64,000 nucleotides of DNA from Aurantibacter crassamenti (GTDB taxonomy: Bacteria; Bacteroidota; Bacteroidia; Flavobacteriales; Flavobacteriaceae). How positions within the stretch are numbered: the first letter of the stretch is position 1; each line of letters opens with the position of its first letter. The stretch covers positions 1,554,126 through 1,618,125 of the forward strand of contig NZ_JAFBGM010000001.1 in the NCBI RefSeq assembly GCF_016811105.1, in the 5' to 3' direction. The position numbers were made by a program, and so were the translations under genes. The notes under the pieces were generated by a model that saw only the letters and a list, made by a program, of their open reading frames with translations, made no database searches and was not told the origin of the DNA. Positions 9,300-18,150 of the stretch are shown piece by piece.

Positions 9300-10574
9300 C
9301 TAAAAATAATTAAGCAAAGCAATCACTCCATTATAAGAAATGATACAGGCAAAAAGCAATGCTATTGTCAACCCACAGTTTACCCAAAAACTGGTTTTGT
9401 AGTCTTTCATTATTTTTTTGTTGTTAATAAGTAAAAGTATACCGATGATAACAACAGGAAGAATAAACACATTGAATACTTGCGAAACAATTTGCATCTC
9501 GATAGGGTTTGCACCAAAAATGGGGACAATTAAGGCGAACAAACATGCGAAAAATGTTATTATTCTAAACTGCGTTGAGCTAGTGTCTAATTCTCCTGAT
9601 TGATAATCTGCCACTAAAATTGGGGCAATTAAAAGGCAAGGAAAAATAGAAGATAGGCCGGCACTTAAAGTTCCGAAAAAGAAAAGTGTTAATGCAAATT
9701 TACCCGCAACTGGTTCTAGGGTGTTTACCATGTCTAAAACTTTAGTAACAGGTTGCCCTTGATGGAATAATGCACCGCTGGCTACTGCCATTACCGAAGC
9801 ACTAATTATAAAAACAAGACTTGCTGCTATAATTGCATCTTTTTTTTGCTGTTTTAAGTGTTTGATAGTCCATCCTTTTCCTTTTACAAAAAGTGGTCTT
9901 GATAAAAATGTAGCTGCCGCCATAGTAGTACCTACAAATGCAGCTACCATCATTTGACCACCTTCAACTTTAGGAACAGATGGAACCAAACCTTGTACAA
10001 CTTCTATTGGCAAGGGATAGACCATAAACAATGATATTATGAAAGAGAGGCCCATAATTGTAACGAATATGACCAGTATTTTTTCAAAGAAAGTATATTT
10101 TCCAATTAGCAATAATGCATACATTATGGCAATTACTACAATGGCTACGATCAAAACTGTTTCGTACCTGAGACCCTCAAGTTGCGGAAAGTAAATTAGA
10201 AAAATTTCGTAGATAATATTTGCTGAAATACCCAATATACCCATCAGAGAATTCCATTGCCCGAATGAAATACCTATGATGATTAGAATAGCGAGAATTT
10301 TTCCGCCTTTGATGTGCTTTTTAAAACTGTATAATGCCGTTTCACCTGAGATTAGGGCATAGTTGCCATAAGCGTACATTAAGAGTCCTGAAAAAATACA
10401 ACTCAATAATAGCACCCAAAGCAATTGCATTCCGTATGTGCTTCCGGCGACAATCATAGAGGTTACACTACCGGTTCCAATGGTATAACCTATTGCGAAA
10501 ATTCCTGGGCCAAATGCAAGAACAATAGCTAACAACTTTTTTATAATTGAACCTTTAGTGTTAGACTCTTCCAT
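9300..10574 (-). CDS. Nramp-like (APC-fold) transporter lacking canonical metal motifs
   Basis: Inner-membrane protein of 424 residues with about 11 helices that aligns by eye with the Nramp/MntH family: FGPGIFAIGY in helix 1 and YGMQLLWVLLLS in helix 2. The helix-1 metal motif DPGN reads GTGS (residues 33-36) and the helix-6 MPH reads MAA (about 218-220). The Asp and Asn ligands for Mn/Fe are therefore absent, and classical divalent-metal transport is unlikely. It is the last gene of the KDG operon, 5 bp after KdgA, so a sugar acid or other small solute is a reasonable guess. Databases would probably label it a divalent metal cation transporter; I would not rely on that name. Confidence 0.75.
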   Translation of the reverse strand: MEESNTKGSIIKKLLAIVLAFGPGIFAIGYTIGTGSVTSMIVAGSTYGMQLLWVLLLSCIFSGLLMYAYGNYALISGETALYSFKKHIKGGKILAILIIIGISFGQWNSLMGILGISANIIYEIFLIYFPQLEGLRYETVLIVAIVVIAIMYALLLIGKYTFFEKILVIFVTIMGLSFIISLFMVYPLPIEVVQGLVPSVPKVEGGQMMVAAFVGTTMAAATFLSRPLFVKGKGWTIKHLKQQKKDAIIAASLVFIISASVMAVASGALFHQGQPVTKVLDMVNTLEPVAGKFALTLFFFGTLSAGLSSIFPCLLIAPILVADYQSGELDTSSTQFRIITFFACLFALIVPIFGANPIEMQIVSQVFNVFILPVVIIGILLLINNKKIMKDYKTSFWVNCGLTIALLFACIISYNGVIALLNYF

Positions 10575-10579
10575 TATGA

Positions 10580-11248
10580 TTAGTTTTTTAATTCTTTAAT
10601 CTTCGCCAAAGTTTCTTTTACAGTATTTTCTAAAGCAGTGAAATCTTGATTAGCTAAGATTTCTTTACTTATCAGTTGCGATCCTAGGCCTACGCATGTG
10701 ACGCCAGCATCAAACCATCCTTTTAAGTTGGAGGTTTCGGTACTAACACCACCAGTTGGCATAACGCTAGTCCAAGGTTGTGGTCCCTTTATAGCTTTTA
10801 CAAATCCAGGGCCATAAGTAGAACCAGGAAATAGTTTTACAATTTCACATCCTAATTCTTCAGCTTTATTTATTTCAGTTAATGAGCCACAACCAGGAGA
10901 CCAAAGTACTTTTCTGCGATTACAAACAATTGCAATATCTTCTCTTAAAGATGGTGTTACTATAAAATTAGCGCCCATTTGCATGAACATTGATGCCGCA
11001 CCAGCGTCAGTAATAGAACCTACTCCCATTATCATACCTGGTAATTCTTTTAAAGCGAATTTGTTAAGTGTTAAGAAAACTTCATAAGCGAAATCACCAC
11101 GGGCTGTGAATTCCATTAATCTAGCTCCGCCATCATAACAAGCTCTGAGAACTTTTTTACCTAATTCAATATCTTCATGATAAAATAATGGAACCATGCC
11201 AGTTTCTTTCATCACATTTGCTACTTCTATTCGTGTATATTTTGCCAT
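10580..11248 (-). CDS. kdgA: KDPG aldolase (2-dehydro-3-deoxy-phosphogluconate aldolase)
   Basis: Class I aldolase that splits 2-keto-3-deoxy-6-phosphogluconate into pyruvate and glyceraldehyde-3-phosphate, the last step of alginate monomer breakdown. The 222 residues show the family pattern: GARLMEFTARG near the start, GVGSITDAGAASMFMQMGANFIVTP (first 20 residues typical), the CEIVKLFPGS Schiff-base lysine segment, and a VMPTGGVS phosphate loop. It sits 5 bp from the PFK-like gene and 5 bp from the Nramp-like gene, so the three are surely cotranscribed. Confidence 0.93.
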   Translation of the reverse strand: MAKYTRIEVANVMKETGMVPLFYHEDIELGKKVLRACYDGGARLMEFTARGDFAYEVFLTLNKFALKELPGMIMGVGSITDAGAASMFMQMGANFIVTPSLREDIAIVCNRRKVLWSPGCGSLTEINKAEELGCEIVKLFPGSTYGPGFVKAIKGPQPWTSVMPTGGVSTETSNLKGWFDAGVTCVGLGSQLISKEILANQDFTALENTVKETLAKIKELKN

Positions 11249-11253
11249 TTCTA

Positions 11254-12477
11254 TTATACTTCTTGCAATATTTTATTAAAATAATATTCTTCTGGATTGT
11301 TTAAATACTCCTTTGCTTTATCATAGTCTTCTTCTGATAAATAATGTAAATTCTGAAAACACAATTGTGCAAACTCAGAATTAATATCTACTAATCGTGG
11401 GGCTATTTTGCCATCTTTGTCTTGTAAATCTTTTAAGTAAAGTGGTCTTACCTCGCCTTTAGAATTAGCCATTACAATACATCCGCTTACCCCATCGTCA
11501 AACATTTTTTTAACTCCAAGACCTAATAGTGTGCATAAGGTTAAGTCAAAACCAATAGGTCTGCAGCAGCGTAATTCATATCCTAATTCTACAGGTCTAC
11601 TTTTAATATTGATCCCCAATTCTTTTAATTTAACTTGAACCAACATGTTAAATATGTGTGATTTACTCACATTGCCAAGTTCAGGATGACCATGGTCATC
11701 ATATGTGAAATTAATTCCACAATTTTTAAGTTCAGCATCCGGCATTATATGAAATACTCCTTCACTAATTAGAGCTACCCCATAATTGATGTTTTCAATT
11801 TTTCGTTTAACCATTGACGAAATAATCATTCGAACAACTTTGTCAAATGTAATTTCAGTTTTATCAAACATTTCAGGAATAATCATCATCGGAAAATGAC
11901 AACTTGCAGCTATGCCAAAAGCTAAGTGCCCAGCCGACCGACCCATTGTTGACATAACAAACCAGTTTTGGCTCGTTCTCGCGTCTTCATAAGTAGTGTT
12001 GCCAATTCGTACACCTTCGTCTTTTGCTGAATGAAAACCAAAAGTTGGATTTCTATCAGGCAACGGAAGGTCATTATCTATTGTTTTTGGTACATGAATA
12101 TTAGCAATAGAAATATTCTCTTTGGCAAGGTAACCTGTAATTTTGTTGGCAGTAGAGGCGGTGTCATCACCACCTATACTAACCAACAGTTTTACATTAT
12201 TTTGAGAAAAAAGATTAGTATTTATTTTCTCATCACTTGGTTTGAATCTACTCATTATAAGGGTAGATCCACCTCTACTAAAAATGCGATCTGCATGTGC
12301 AAAATCGAACTCTTTTATTTGTGGTTCCAGTGAAAAGATTCCTTTAAAACCTTCATGTAAACCAAGTACTCTGTAACCATCTTTTAGAAATATTTTAGCC
12401 ACGGTACTAATGACAGCATTTATGCCGGGCGCAGGGCCTCCACCGCATATAATTAATATAGATTTAGTAGAAGCCAT
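11254..12477 (-). CDS. Phosphofructokinase family protein with pyrophosphate-type signature
   Basis: PfkA-superfamily sugar-phosphate kinase of 407 residues. The nucleotide loop reads GGDDT (residues 102-106) instead of GGDGT/S, and the catalytic loop reads PKTIDND (130-136) instead of PGTIDND. Asp and Lys at these two places are the known markers of PPi-dependent enzymes. MGRSAGH (178-184) and LISEG are also present. A PPi enzyme would be reversible and could run triose phosphate up to hexose phosphate during growth on alginate, but another sugar acid substrate is possible because it lies between KdgK and KdgA. It is usually annotated simply as 6-phosphofructokinase. Confidence 0.85.
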   Translation of the reverse strand: MASTKSILIICGGGPAPGINAVISTVAKIFLKDGYRVLGLHEGFKGIFSLEPQIKEFDFAHADRIFSRGGSTLIMSRFKPSDEKINTNLFSQNNVKLLVSIGGDDTASTANKITGYLAKENISIANIHVPKTIDNDLPLPDRNPTFGFHSAKDEGVRIGNTTYEDARTSQNWFVMSTMGRSAGHLAFGIAASCHFPMMIIPEMFDKTEITFDKVVRMIISSMVKRKIENINYGVALISEGVFHIMPDAELKNCGINFTYDDHGHPELGNVSKSHIFNMLVQVKLKELGINIKSRPVELGYELRCCRPIGFDLTLCTLLGLGVKKMFDDGVSGCIVMANSKGEVRPLYLKDLQDKDGKIAPRLVDINSEFAQLCFQNLHYLSEEDYDKAKEYLNNPEEYYFNKILQEV

Positions 12478-12494
12478 TTAAGTATTTTTAAAAG

Positions 12495-13535
12495 TTATCG
12501 TGCCACTCTACCCGATGCGTCACCACTCATTAATTTTTCTACTTCAGGTACCGTTACTAAATTGGCATCACCCTTAATAGTGTGTTTGAGGCATGAAGCT
12601 GCCACTGCAAAATCTAATGCGTTTTGGTCGTCATCAGGGTATTGCAAAAGGCCATAAATAAGACCACCCATGAACGAATCTCCACCACCTACACGATCAA
12701 CAATATGTGTTATTTGATATTGACGTGTTTCATACATTTTCGATCCATCCCATAAAACACCAGCCCAAGTATTGTGCGATGCTGAGATTGATCCTCTTAA
12801 TGTTGTAATGACTTTTTTAGCCTTCGGAAATTTTTTCATCATTTGTTTACAGACTGATAAAAATGCTTCAGCCTTAACATCATGTCCATCTTTGTGAACA
12901 TCTAATCCTTCAGGGTGAATACCAAAATGTTTTTCAGCATCTTCTTCATTACCCAATATTACATCACAGTATGAAGTCAGTTCTGTCATGATTTTCTCTC
13001 GATCACCACCGTAGTTCCATAATTTTGCTCTGTAGTTTAGGTCTGTAGAGATGGTAATCCCTTTTTTGTCAGCAGCTTTTACAGCTTCTAAACAAACATC
13101 AGCAGCACCTTGCGATATTGCGGGCGTAATACCTGTCCAATGAAACCATTCAACACCTTCAAAAACAGCATCCCAATCAATCATGCCTGATTCAATTTCA
13201 GCTATTGCTGAATGTGCACGATCATAAACTACTTTAGATCCTCGAGAAACAGCTCCTGTTTCAAGAAAATAGATGCCAAGTCGATCACCACCGTAGACAA
13301 TTTTGTCAGTGCCAACACCTCTTTTGCGCATTTCCATAAGTGCACATTCTCCAATATCATTTTTTGGCAACCGAGTTACAAAATCTACAGGCACACCATA
13401 GTTAGCTAACGATACAGCTACATTAGATTCACCACCTCCATAAACGACATCAAAAGATGAAGCTTGAGAAAAACGTAAGAAGCCTTCTGGGGCTAAACGG
13501 AGCATTATTTCACCGAATGTTACTACTTTTTTCAT
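12495..13535 (-). CDS. kdgK: 2-keto-3-deoxygluconate kinase (PfkB family)
   Basis: Ribokinase-family enzyme that phosphorylates KDG to KDPG. Features are the start VTFGEIMLRLAPEGFLRFSQ, a substrate-binding GGGESNVAVSLANYG block near residue 33, and the C-terminal anion hole with catalytic Asp in DRVGGGDSFMGGLIYG near residue 280. Its 346 residues are typical. It lies 21 bp after the short-chain dehydrogenase that would make KDG and 17 bp before the PFK-like gene, the expected order for alginate catabolism. Confidence 0.94.
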   Translation of the reverse strand: MKKVVTFGEIMLRLAPEGFLRFSQASSFDVVYGGGESNVAVSLANYGVPVDFVTRLPKNDIGECALMEMRKRGVGTDKIVYGGDRLGIYFLETGAVSRGSKVVYDRAHSAIAEIESGMIDWDAVFEGVEWFHWTGITPAISQGAADVCLEAVKAADKKGITISTDLNYRAKLWNYGGDREKIMTELTSYCDVILGNEEDAEKHFGIHPEGLDVHKDGHDVKAEAFLSVCKQMMKKFPKAKKVITTLRGSISASHNTWAGVLWDGSKMYETRQYQITHIVDRVGGGDSFMGGLIYGLLQYPDDDQNALDFAVAASCLKHTIKGDANLVTVPEVEKLMSGDASGRVAR

Positions 13536-13556
13536 ATTAAATCGTATTAGTATATT

Positions 13557-14318
13557 TTAAATTCCTAAAGCTTGACCACCACCAATTTGGATAGTTTCTG
13601 CTGTTATAAAAGAAGCATCTTTACTAGCTAAGAAAGAAATTACACCAGCTACATCTTCTGGTTGGCCTAATCTACCTAGCATAATATTGTTTGCCCAAGA
13701 AGCAAATACTTCAGGTTTCGTTGCTTTAATTTGCGCATGAAAAGGTGTGTCAATTGTACCAGGAGAAACAGCATTAGCTCTAATTCCGTATTCAGCCAAA
13801 TCTTTAGCTAAAGCTCTAGTTATTGCGTGAACGCCAGCTTTAGATGTTCCGTAGATACCAGCACCTGGGCCACCAGCCGTCCAACCTGCATTTGATGTAT
13901 AGTTAATAATAGATGGGTGCTCTCCTTTTTTGAGGTATGGTATGGCAGCTCTTGAAGCAAAAAATACAGAGTCAAGATTCAATGCCATTACAAATCTGTA
14001 AAAATCAGTTGTCATTTCTTCAAATCTTGATCTTCCACCAAGTCCTCCAGCATTGTTTACTAAGACATCTATTTTACCATATTTATCACCAATTGCTTTA
14101 ATGTTAGAGGTTACCGCATCATCGCTGGTAACGTCAAATCCAAAATATTCAGCTGTGATTCCTTCAGCTTCAAGTTCTTTAACTCTCTCAGCTCCTTTCT
14201 CGTCTTCAATACCGTTTAAAACTACAGTATAACCATCTTGTCCTAACCTTTTTGCTACTGCAAATCCAATTCCACCGGTAGCTCCGGTTACTACTGCTAC
14301 TTTTCCTTTATTACTCAT
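13557..14318 (-). CDS. Short-chain dehydrogenase, probable DEH (unsaturated uronate) reductase
   Basis: Rossmann-fold SDR of 253 residues with TGATGGIG at residues 12-19, NNAGG, and the catalytic YGTSKAG motif near residue 158 preceded by a conserved Ser. In alginate degraders an SDR at this position reduces 4-deoxy-L-erythro-5-hexoseulose uronate to KDG with NAD(P)H. Gene order (MFS permease, this SDR, kdgK, PFK-like, kdgA) supports the role. Two more SDRs lie near the lyases at 21780 and 22701, so which one carries the main flux is open. Confidence 0.85.
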   Translation of the reverse strand: MSNKGKVAVVTGATGGIGFAVAKRLGQDGYTVVLNGIEDEKGAERVKELEAEGITAEYFGFDVTSDDAVTSNIKAIGDKYGKIDVLVNNAGGLGGRSRFEEMTTDFYRFVMALNLDSVFFASRAAIPYLKKGEHPSIINYTSNAGWTAGGPGAGIYGTSKAGVHAITRALAKDLAEYGIRANAVSPGTIDTPFHAQIKATKPEVFASWANNIMLGRLGQPEDVAGVISFLASKDASFITAETIQIGGGQALGI

Positions 14319-14345
14319 ATTATATTTATTTTAAACCTGTTTTTA

Positions 14346-15647
14346 TTAATTTTCACTTTTAAGTGCTTCAATTTTCGGTATTAGTACCCACACGCTCAGC
14401 ATTGTAATTATTGCTAACGCAGCACCTATAATAAATGCTGGTGTGTAATTACCACCTGAAGTAAGCCACGGAACCAACGCTGTTAATCCGAATGCACCTA
14501 ATTTGGCTGCCATACCTGCAAATCCTGATAACGTACCGACTGTTTTACCTCCAAACAAATCACTTGGTAGGGTTTGTACATTGCCAATAGCTGTTTGGAA
14601 TCCAAACAATATAACTGCCATATATATTACTGCTGTTACTGGCCCTCCTGGGTTTGCCATCAGTAATAAGAATGGTAACATAATTAGACACCCAAGAGTG
14701 ATTACAAACTTTCTTGTTTTGTTCACTGACCAACCTGCTTTGATACGGTTTTGAGCTAAAAGGCCACCAAACCATGCGCCAATCATTGCTCCTACATAAG
14801 GTACCCATGCATAGAAACCGATTGATTTAACATCCATACCGTATACTTCATTTAGATAAATGGGTATCCAGAAAATAAACAACCACCAAATAGGGTCAAG
14901 TGCAGCAGATGCTATAATTACTCCCCAACTTTCTTTATGCTTAAGCATTTTTCCAGTTTCAGGGTTATAACCTTCATCAAATTCTCCATCCTGATCTTCA
15001 TCTTGATTTTGTTGTCCGGTTAAAATGTATTCTCGTTCTTCATCTGTTATCCATGGATGCTTTTTTGGTGGAGATTTCACTAGAATCCACCATGGAATAA
15101 GCCATAATAAGCCTGTTACACCTACTAAAATAAAAATCCAATTCCAGCTAAAATAGACCGACAGCAATCCAATAGTAGGAAAGGCAACAATCCCACCAAT
15201 TGCCGCACCAGAGTTGAAGAGACCTTGGGCAAATGCTCGTTCTTTGGTTGGAAACCACTCTGCATTAGCTTTTGCCGCTCCCGGCCAGTTTCCTGCTTCA
15301 GATACACCTAATAACGAACGGAAAATACTTAATGTAACTATTCCTCTGGCAAAAGCATGTAATGCTGTTGCAATTGACCAAAATCCAATTGAAAGTGTGA
15401 ATCCAATTCTTGTTCCAAGTTTGTCGAATATTTTTCCAAAAATGGCTTGACCAAATGCATAAGAAAATATGAATAACGTAGATATAAAAGCATAGATTCC
15501 TTTACGTTCGTCTGATGTTTTATCTGGATATAAATCTTCGGCAATATCAGGCCAAAGTACTGGTAGAGCCTGACGATCAATGTAATTGATTACAGTAGCC
15601 AATGCAATTAAGGCTATGACCCACCATCTTAATCCTTTGAATTTCAT
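14346..15647 (-). CDS. MFS hexuronate transporter (ExuT-like, anion:cation symporter family)
   Basis: Inner-membrane major facilitator permease of 433 residues with 12 helices. ACS-family marks are NYIDRQALPVLWPDIAEDL at the N-terminus, the SLLGVSEAGNWPGAAKANAEWF helix-4 region (its first 20 residues are the hallmark), FPTKERAFAQGLFNSGAAIGG, and FVPYVG-like helix 7. Family members import glucuronate, galacturonate and related acids. As the first gene of the KDG operon it is the natural importer of unsaturated uronate or oligo-alginate monomers from the periplasm. Confidence 0.92.
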   Translation of the reverse strand: MKFKGLRWWVIALIALATVINYIDRQALPVLWPDIAEDLYPDKTSDERKGIYAFISTLFIFSYAFGQAIFGKIFDKLGTRIGFTLSIGFWSIATALHAFARGIVTLSIFRSLLGVSEAGNWPGAAKANAEWFPTKERAFAQGLFNSGAAIGGIVAFPTIGLLSVYFSWNWIFILVGVTGLLWLIPWWILVKSPPKKHPWITDEEREYILTGQQNQDEDQDGEFDEGYNPETGKMLKHKESWGVIIASAALDPIWWLFIFWIPIYLNEVYGMDVKSIGFYAWVPYVGAMIGAWFGGLLAQNRIKAGWSVNKTRKFVITLGCLIMLPFLLLMANPGGPVTAVIYMAVILFGFQTAIGNVQTLPSDLFGGKTVGTLSGFAGMAAKLGAFGLTALVPWLTSGGNYTPAFIIGAALAIITMLSVWVLIPKIEALKSEN

Positions 15648-15873
15648 ATTTCGTGTTTTTGGTTATTTATCTTCTATTATAACAATAGTAGACCAGCAGG
15701 CATTAGAGCCTGATGCTTACATTTATACTTAAATCTAGCTAATAACTTTCTGGGAATATCGTAGTGAAAACTATGATAAGCGTAATTATATAGTTTGTGT
15801 TAAGTATTATTTTCCCTTCAATAATTTCAAGAAAATAAAAGCGTGCAATCTTATCTTCTTGATTTTTTATAAA
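15648..15873. other. Leader region between ausR-like gene and the MFS-kdg operon
   Basis: The 226-bp gap holds two imperfect hairpins: TATCGTAGT/ACTATGATA at 15757-15778, and an interrupted repeat around 15697-15719 containing GCAGGC and GCCTGATGC. There is no TTGGTWWACCA operator here and no clean TAnnTTTG promoter; TAGATTTA on the minus strand near 15732 is the nearest. The kdg operon may be read through from the regulator gene or use a promoter I cannot recognise. Confidence 0.4.
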
Positions 15874-16575
15874 TTATATATTGTAACAGTATTGATATAA
15901 TGCGTTAAAATGTATTTTCATCATTTGTTTAGCCTTCTGCGTATCTTGCTCTTTAATCGCTTCAAAAATATCTTTATGCTCTTGAATTCCTTTAAAAGAT
16001 TGGTCTTTGTCACAAACATGGTGTTGCTCAAAATTTGTGATAATCTCTGGTGTAATAATTAGCATAAACGTATTCATGGTACTATTTCCACTAGCTTTAG
16101 CGATTGCTAAATGGAAGAGTAAATCTTCTTGAACGGCATCTTCTCCATTTATTACCTTTTGAGAATAAGCCTCTAATGCTTCTTCTATTTTTATTAAATC
16201 TTCTTCAGTTCTTCTTTGAGCTGCCAAACGTACAGTTTTGAGTTCAAGCAAAATTCTCATTTCAACCAAAGATTTGAAATCTGGATCACCTAAGCCTAGT
16301 ATGTCTTCAATCATACCATTCATAGCTACTTGACCTATGTCAGCCATGAATGTTCCACTTTGAGGTTTAGATATTAAAATACCATAAAACTCAAGTTTTT
16401 GAATGGCCTCACGAACATTACTTCGACTTATCCCAAATTTTTCTGATAACATCCGTTCTGAGGGTAATTTATCACCTGGTTCGAGATTTTTAAATATCAT
16501 CAATTCTCGAATTTTTGATATTATTTCATTTTGGGTTGTTCTATGTTCGCTTTTTGTGAGGATTTCTAATTTCAT
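15874..16575 (-). CDS. ausR: GntR/FadR-family (FCD) regulator of alginate use, AusR-like
   Basis: DNA-binding repressor of 233 residues. The N-terminal winged helix (PGDKLPSERMLSEKFGISRSNVREAI) is followed by an all-helical FCD ligand domain with the Asp/His metal pattern (DLLFHLAIAKASGN, then QEHKDIFEAI and MKIHFNALYQY). In Zobellia a GntR repressor in the alginate locus is called AusR, and I use that name by analogy. Two TTGGTTAACCA-type units lie 25 bp before its start, suggesting autoregulation. The same units occur before susC and both PL6 genes. The effector is probably a late alginate intermediate such as KDG; this is not visible in the sequence. Confidence 0.88.
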   Translation of the reverse strand: MKLEILTKSEHRTTQNEIISKIRELMIFKNLEPGDKLPSERMLSEKFGISRSNVREAIQKLEFYGILISKPQSGTFMADIGQVAMNGMIEDILGLGDPDFKSLVEMRILLELKTVRLAAQRRTEEDLIKIEEALEAYSQKVINGEDAVQEDLLFHLAIAKASGNSTMNTFMLIITPEIITNFEQHHVCDKDQSFKGIQEHKDIFEAIKEQDTQKAKQMMKIHFNALYQYCYNI

Positions 16576-16599
16576 AGACTATTTAAACATTTATTAAAA

Positions 16600-16625
16600 T
16601 TGGTTAACCAGATTGGTTTGTTAAA
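16600..16625 (-). promoter_or_regulatory. Two-unit operator upstream of the GntR gene
   Basis: Units TTGGTTAACCA at 16600 and TTGGTTTGTTAAA at 16613 start 13 bp apart, 25 bp before the regulator's own start codon. The second unit matches one at 37216-37228 exactly. This is the simplest array of the four and suggests negative autoregulation. Confidence 0.75.
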
Positions 16626-16703
16626 ATTAGGTATTTAAATCAAGCAAAAAAATTAATTAAAGCTTAAAAAAATAAATCATTCTAACTTCTTTCAAGATTT
16701 GAA

Positions 16704-16741
16704 GAATTTACTGACCCATTAACCTCAGGGCCAGTAAATTC
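16704..16741. terminator. Hairpin after susD
   Basis: Arms GAATTTACTG and CAGTAAATTC pair perfectly over 10 bp. After one A-C mismatch, CCC pairs with GGG and a 10-base loop closes it. It lies 70 bp beyond the susD stop. There is no T tract, so it may act as an RNA-end stabiliser or processing site rather than a classical terminator. Confidence 0.6.
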
Positions 16742-16810
16742 AATAAAAACCAACTCAACTAATTAACTCGTAATTTTTATATGTTTGCTTTTTATGACCA
16801 TAACTAGTTA

Positions 16811-18139
16811 TTAGTAGCCAGCATTTTGAGTAATCACTCCACCGCTTGCAAGAATTTCCGAGTTTGGAATTGGAAACAAATAATAATTACTATTAATTGT
16901 TTCTCCCATTTCAGCATCGACAGTGCCTGTTCTAACCAAATCAAACCATCTATGACCTTCAAAGGCCAACTCTAGTCTTCTTTCGTCTTGAATAGCCTGG
17001 CCTACAAGAGATGGTGTATTAAGAGTAGCAGGATCTAAAGTTGCCAAACCAGCCCTAGTTCGTATAGGGTCTAGTAAACCAAGTACTTCAGCAGCTGCAG
17101 AACCATTTTCATTCAATGCTTCAGCATACAATAGAATAACATCAGATAATCTCATTTCTATAAAGTCCTGTTCAAGACCTCCAGTAAATTTCGGGCCAGT
17201 ACTAGTTGCTTCATCAATAGTTAGTGCTCTTCTTAAATCCCCTCCGATAAGTGTGTCATTAGTAACAGCATCAAAGGCAGCAACTAAGTCAGCATCTAGT
17301 GGAGCAAGAGATTTTGTGTCACCTCCACTAAACCATCCTGAAAACTCTGTACCTACAGTATATAAATCAGGAACGGTAGATGATATTGGTGTAGCATAAA
17401 TAACCTCTGAATTTCCATCGACCACAACGTTGGCAAAGTCAGTTTCTAAACTAATTCCTAGACCAGAAGCGGCACTTATAACAGCTGCAAGTTCCGTTGC
17501 TGCAGGTCCAAAACTACCTTGGTACATATACACTCTTCCAAGCAAACCTCGAGCTGCGATTTGAGTCGCACGTCCACTACCGAGTTCAGAATTATCTAAA
17601 CCTGATATTGCAGCTTGTAAGTCTGGAATGATTATGTCATTATAAACACTAGCCGCTGGTTGTCTTGTTAAAATAGACGGATCGGATACATCAGGTGCAG
17701 GAGATAAATTCACAGTAACATCACCAAAAACCTTTACTAACTTGAAGTAAGACAATCCTCTAACAAATCTAGCTTCAGCTACTTGAGTACCATCCGTCGA
17801 ATTATCAATAACATTATTCGCACTTAAAATTGCCTTATACAAATTGATATAGAACGGTCGAAAAAATTGCTCTACTAAATCGCCACCTGCTAGATCTGCA
17901 TTGAATCTGTCAAATGCAGGATAGGGTTCTTCATCCATCAACATATTATCAGCTCTAAAGTCACCCATTATCGCCAATGGAGTTGGAGTGGCCGTCTGAT
18001 AATGGTACGCCGCATTCAAAACACCGGCATAGTCGGTCAAAGAACTTGACTCTAATTGTTTGGGTGGCAATTGGTCTAAATCATTATCACATGCCGTAAT
18101 AATCAGCAATAATCCCAATATTAAATATATATTTTTCAT
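16811..18139 (-). CDS. SusD/RagB-type glycan-binding lipoprotein
   Basis: Cell-surface lipoprotein that caps its SusC partner and binds oligosaccharide. The signal peptide ends in LIITACDND with the lipidated Cys at about residue 17. The SusD fold is seen in the TPR-like part (ARFVRGLSYFKLVKVFGDV) and the C-terminal QDERRLELAFEGHRWFDLVR. Its 442 residues are at the short end of the family. It starts 11 bp after the SusC stop codon, so it is translated from the same message. Given the surrounding lyases, the ligand is almost certainly alginate oligomers. Confidence 0.93.
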   Translation of the reverse strand: MKNIYLILGLLLIITACDNDLDQLPPKQLESSSLTDYAGVLNAAYHYQTATPTPLAIMGDFRADNMLMDEEPYPAFDRFNADLAGGDLVEQFFRPFYINLYKAILSANNVIDNSTDGTQVAEARFVRGLSYFKLVKVFGDVTVNLSPAPDVSDPSILTRQPAASVYNDIIIPDLQAAISGLDNSELGSGRATQIAARGLLGRVYMYQGSFGPAATELAAVISAASGLGISLETDFANVVVDGNSEVIYATPISSTVPDLYTVGTEFSGWFSGGDTKSLAPLDADLVAAFDAVTNDTLIGGDLRRALTIDEATSTGPKFTGGLEQDFIEMRLSDVILLYAEALNENGSAAAEVLGLLDPIRTRAGLATLDPATLNTPSLVGQAIQDERRLELAFEGHRWFDLVRTGTVDAEMGETINSNYYLFPIPNSEILASGGVITQNAGY

Positions 18140-18150
18140 TTTTTTATTAT

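Noticed and set aside
15697-15719. Imperfect hairpin as a riboswitch or attenuator before the MFS gene
   Set aside because: Only short interrupted pairing and no T tract or recognised aptamer pattern; listed only as part of the leader.
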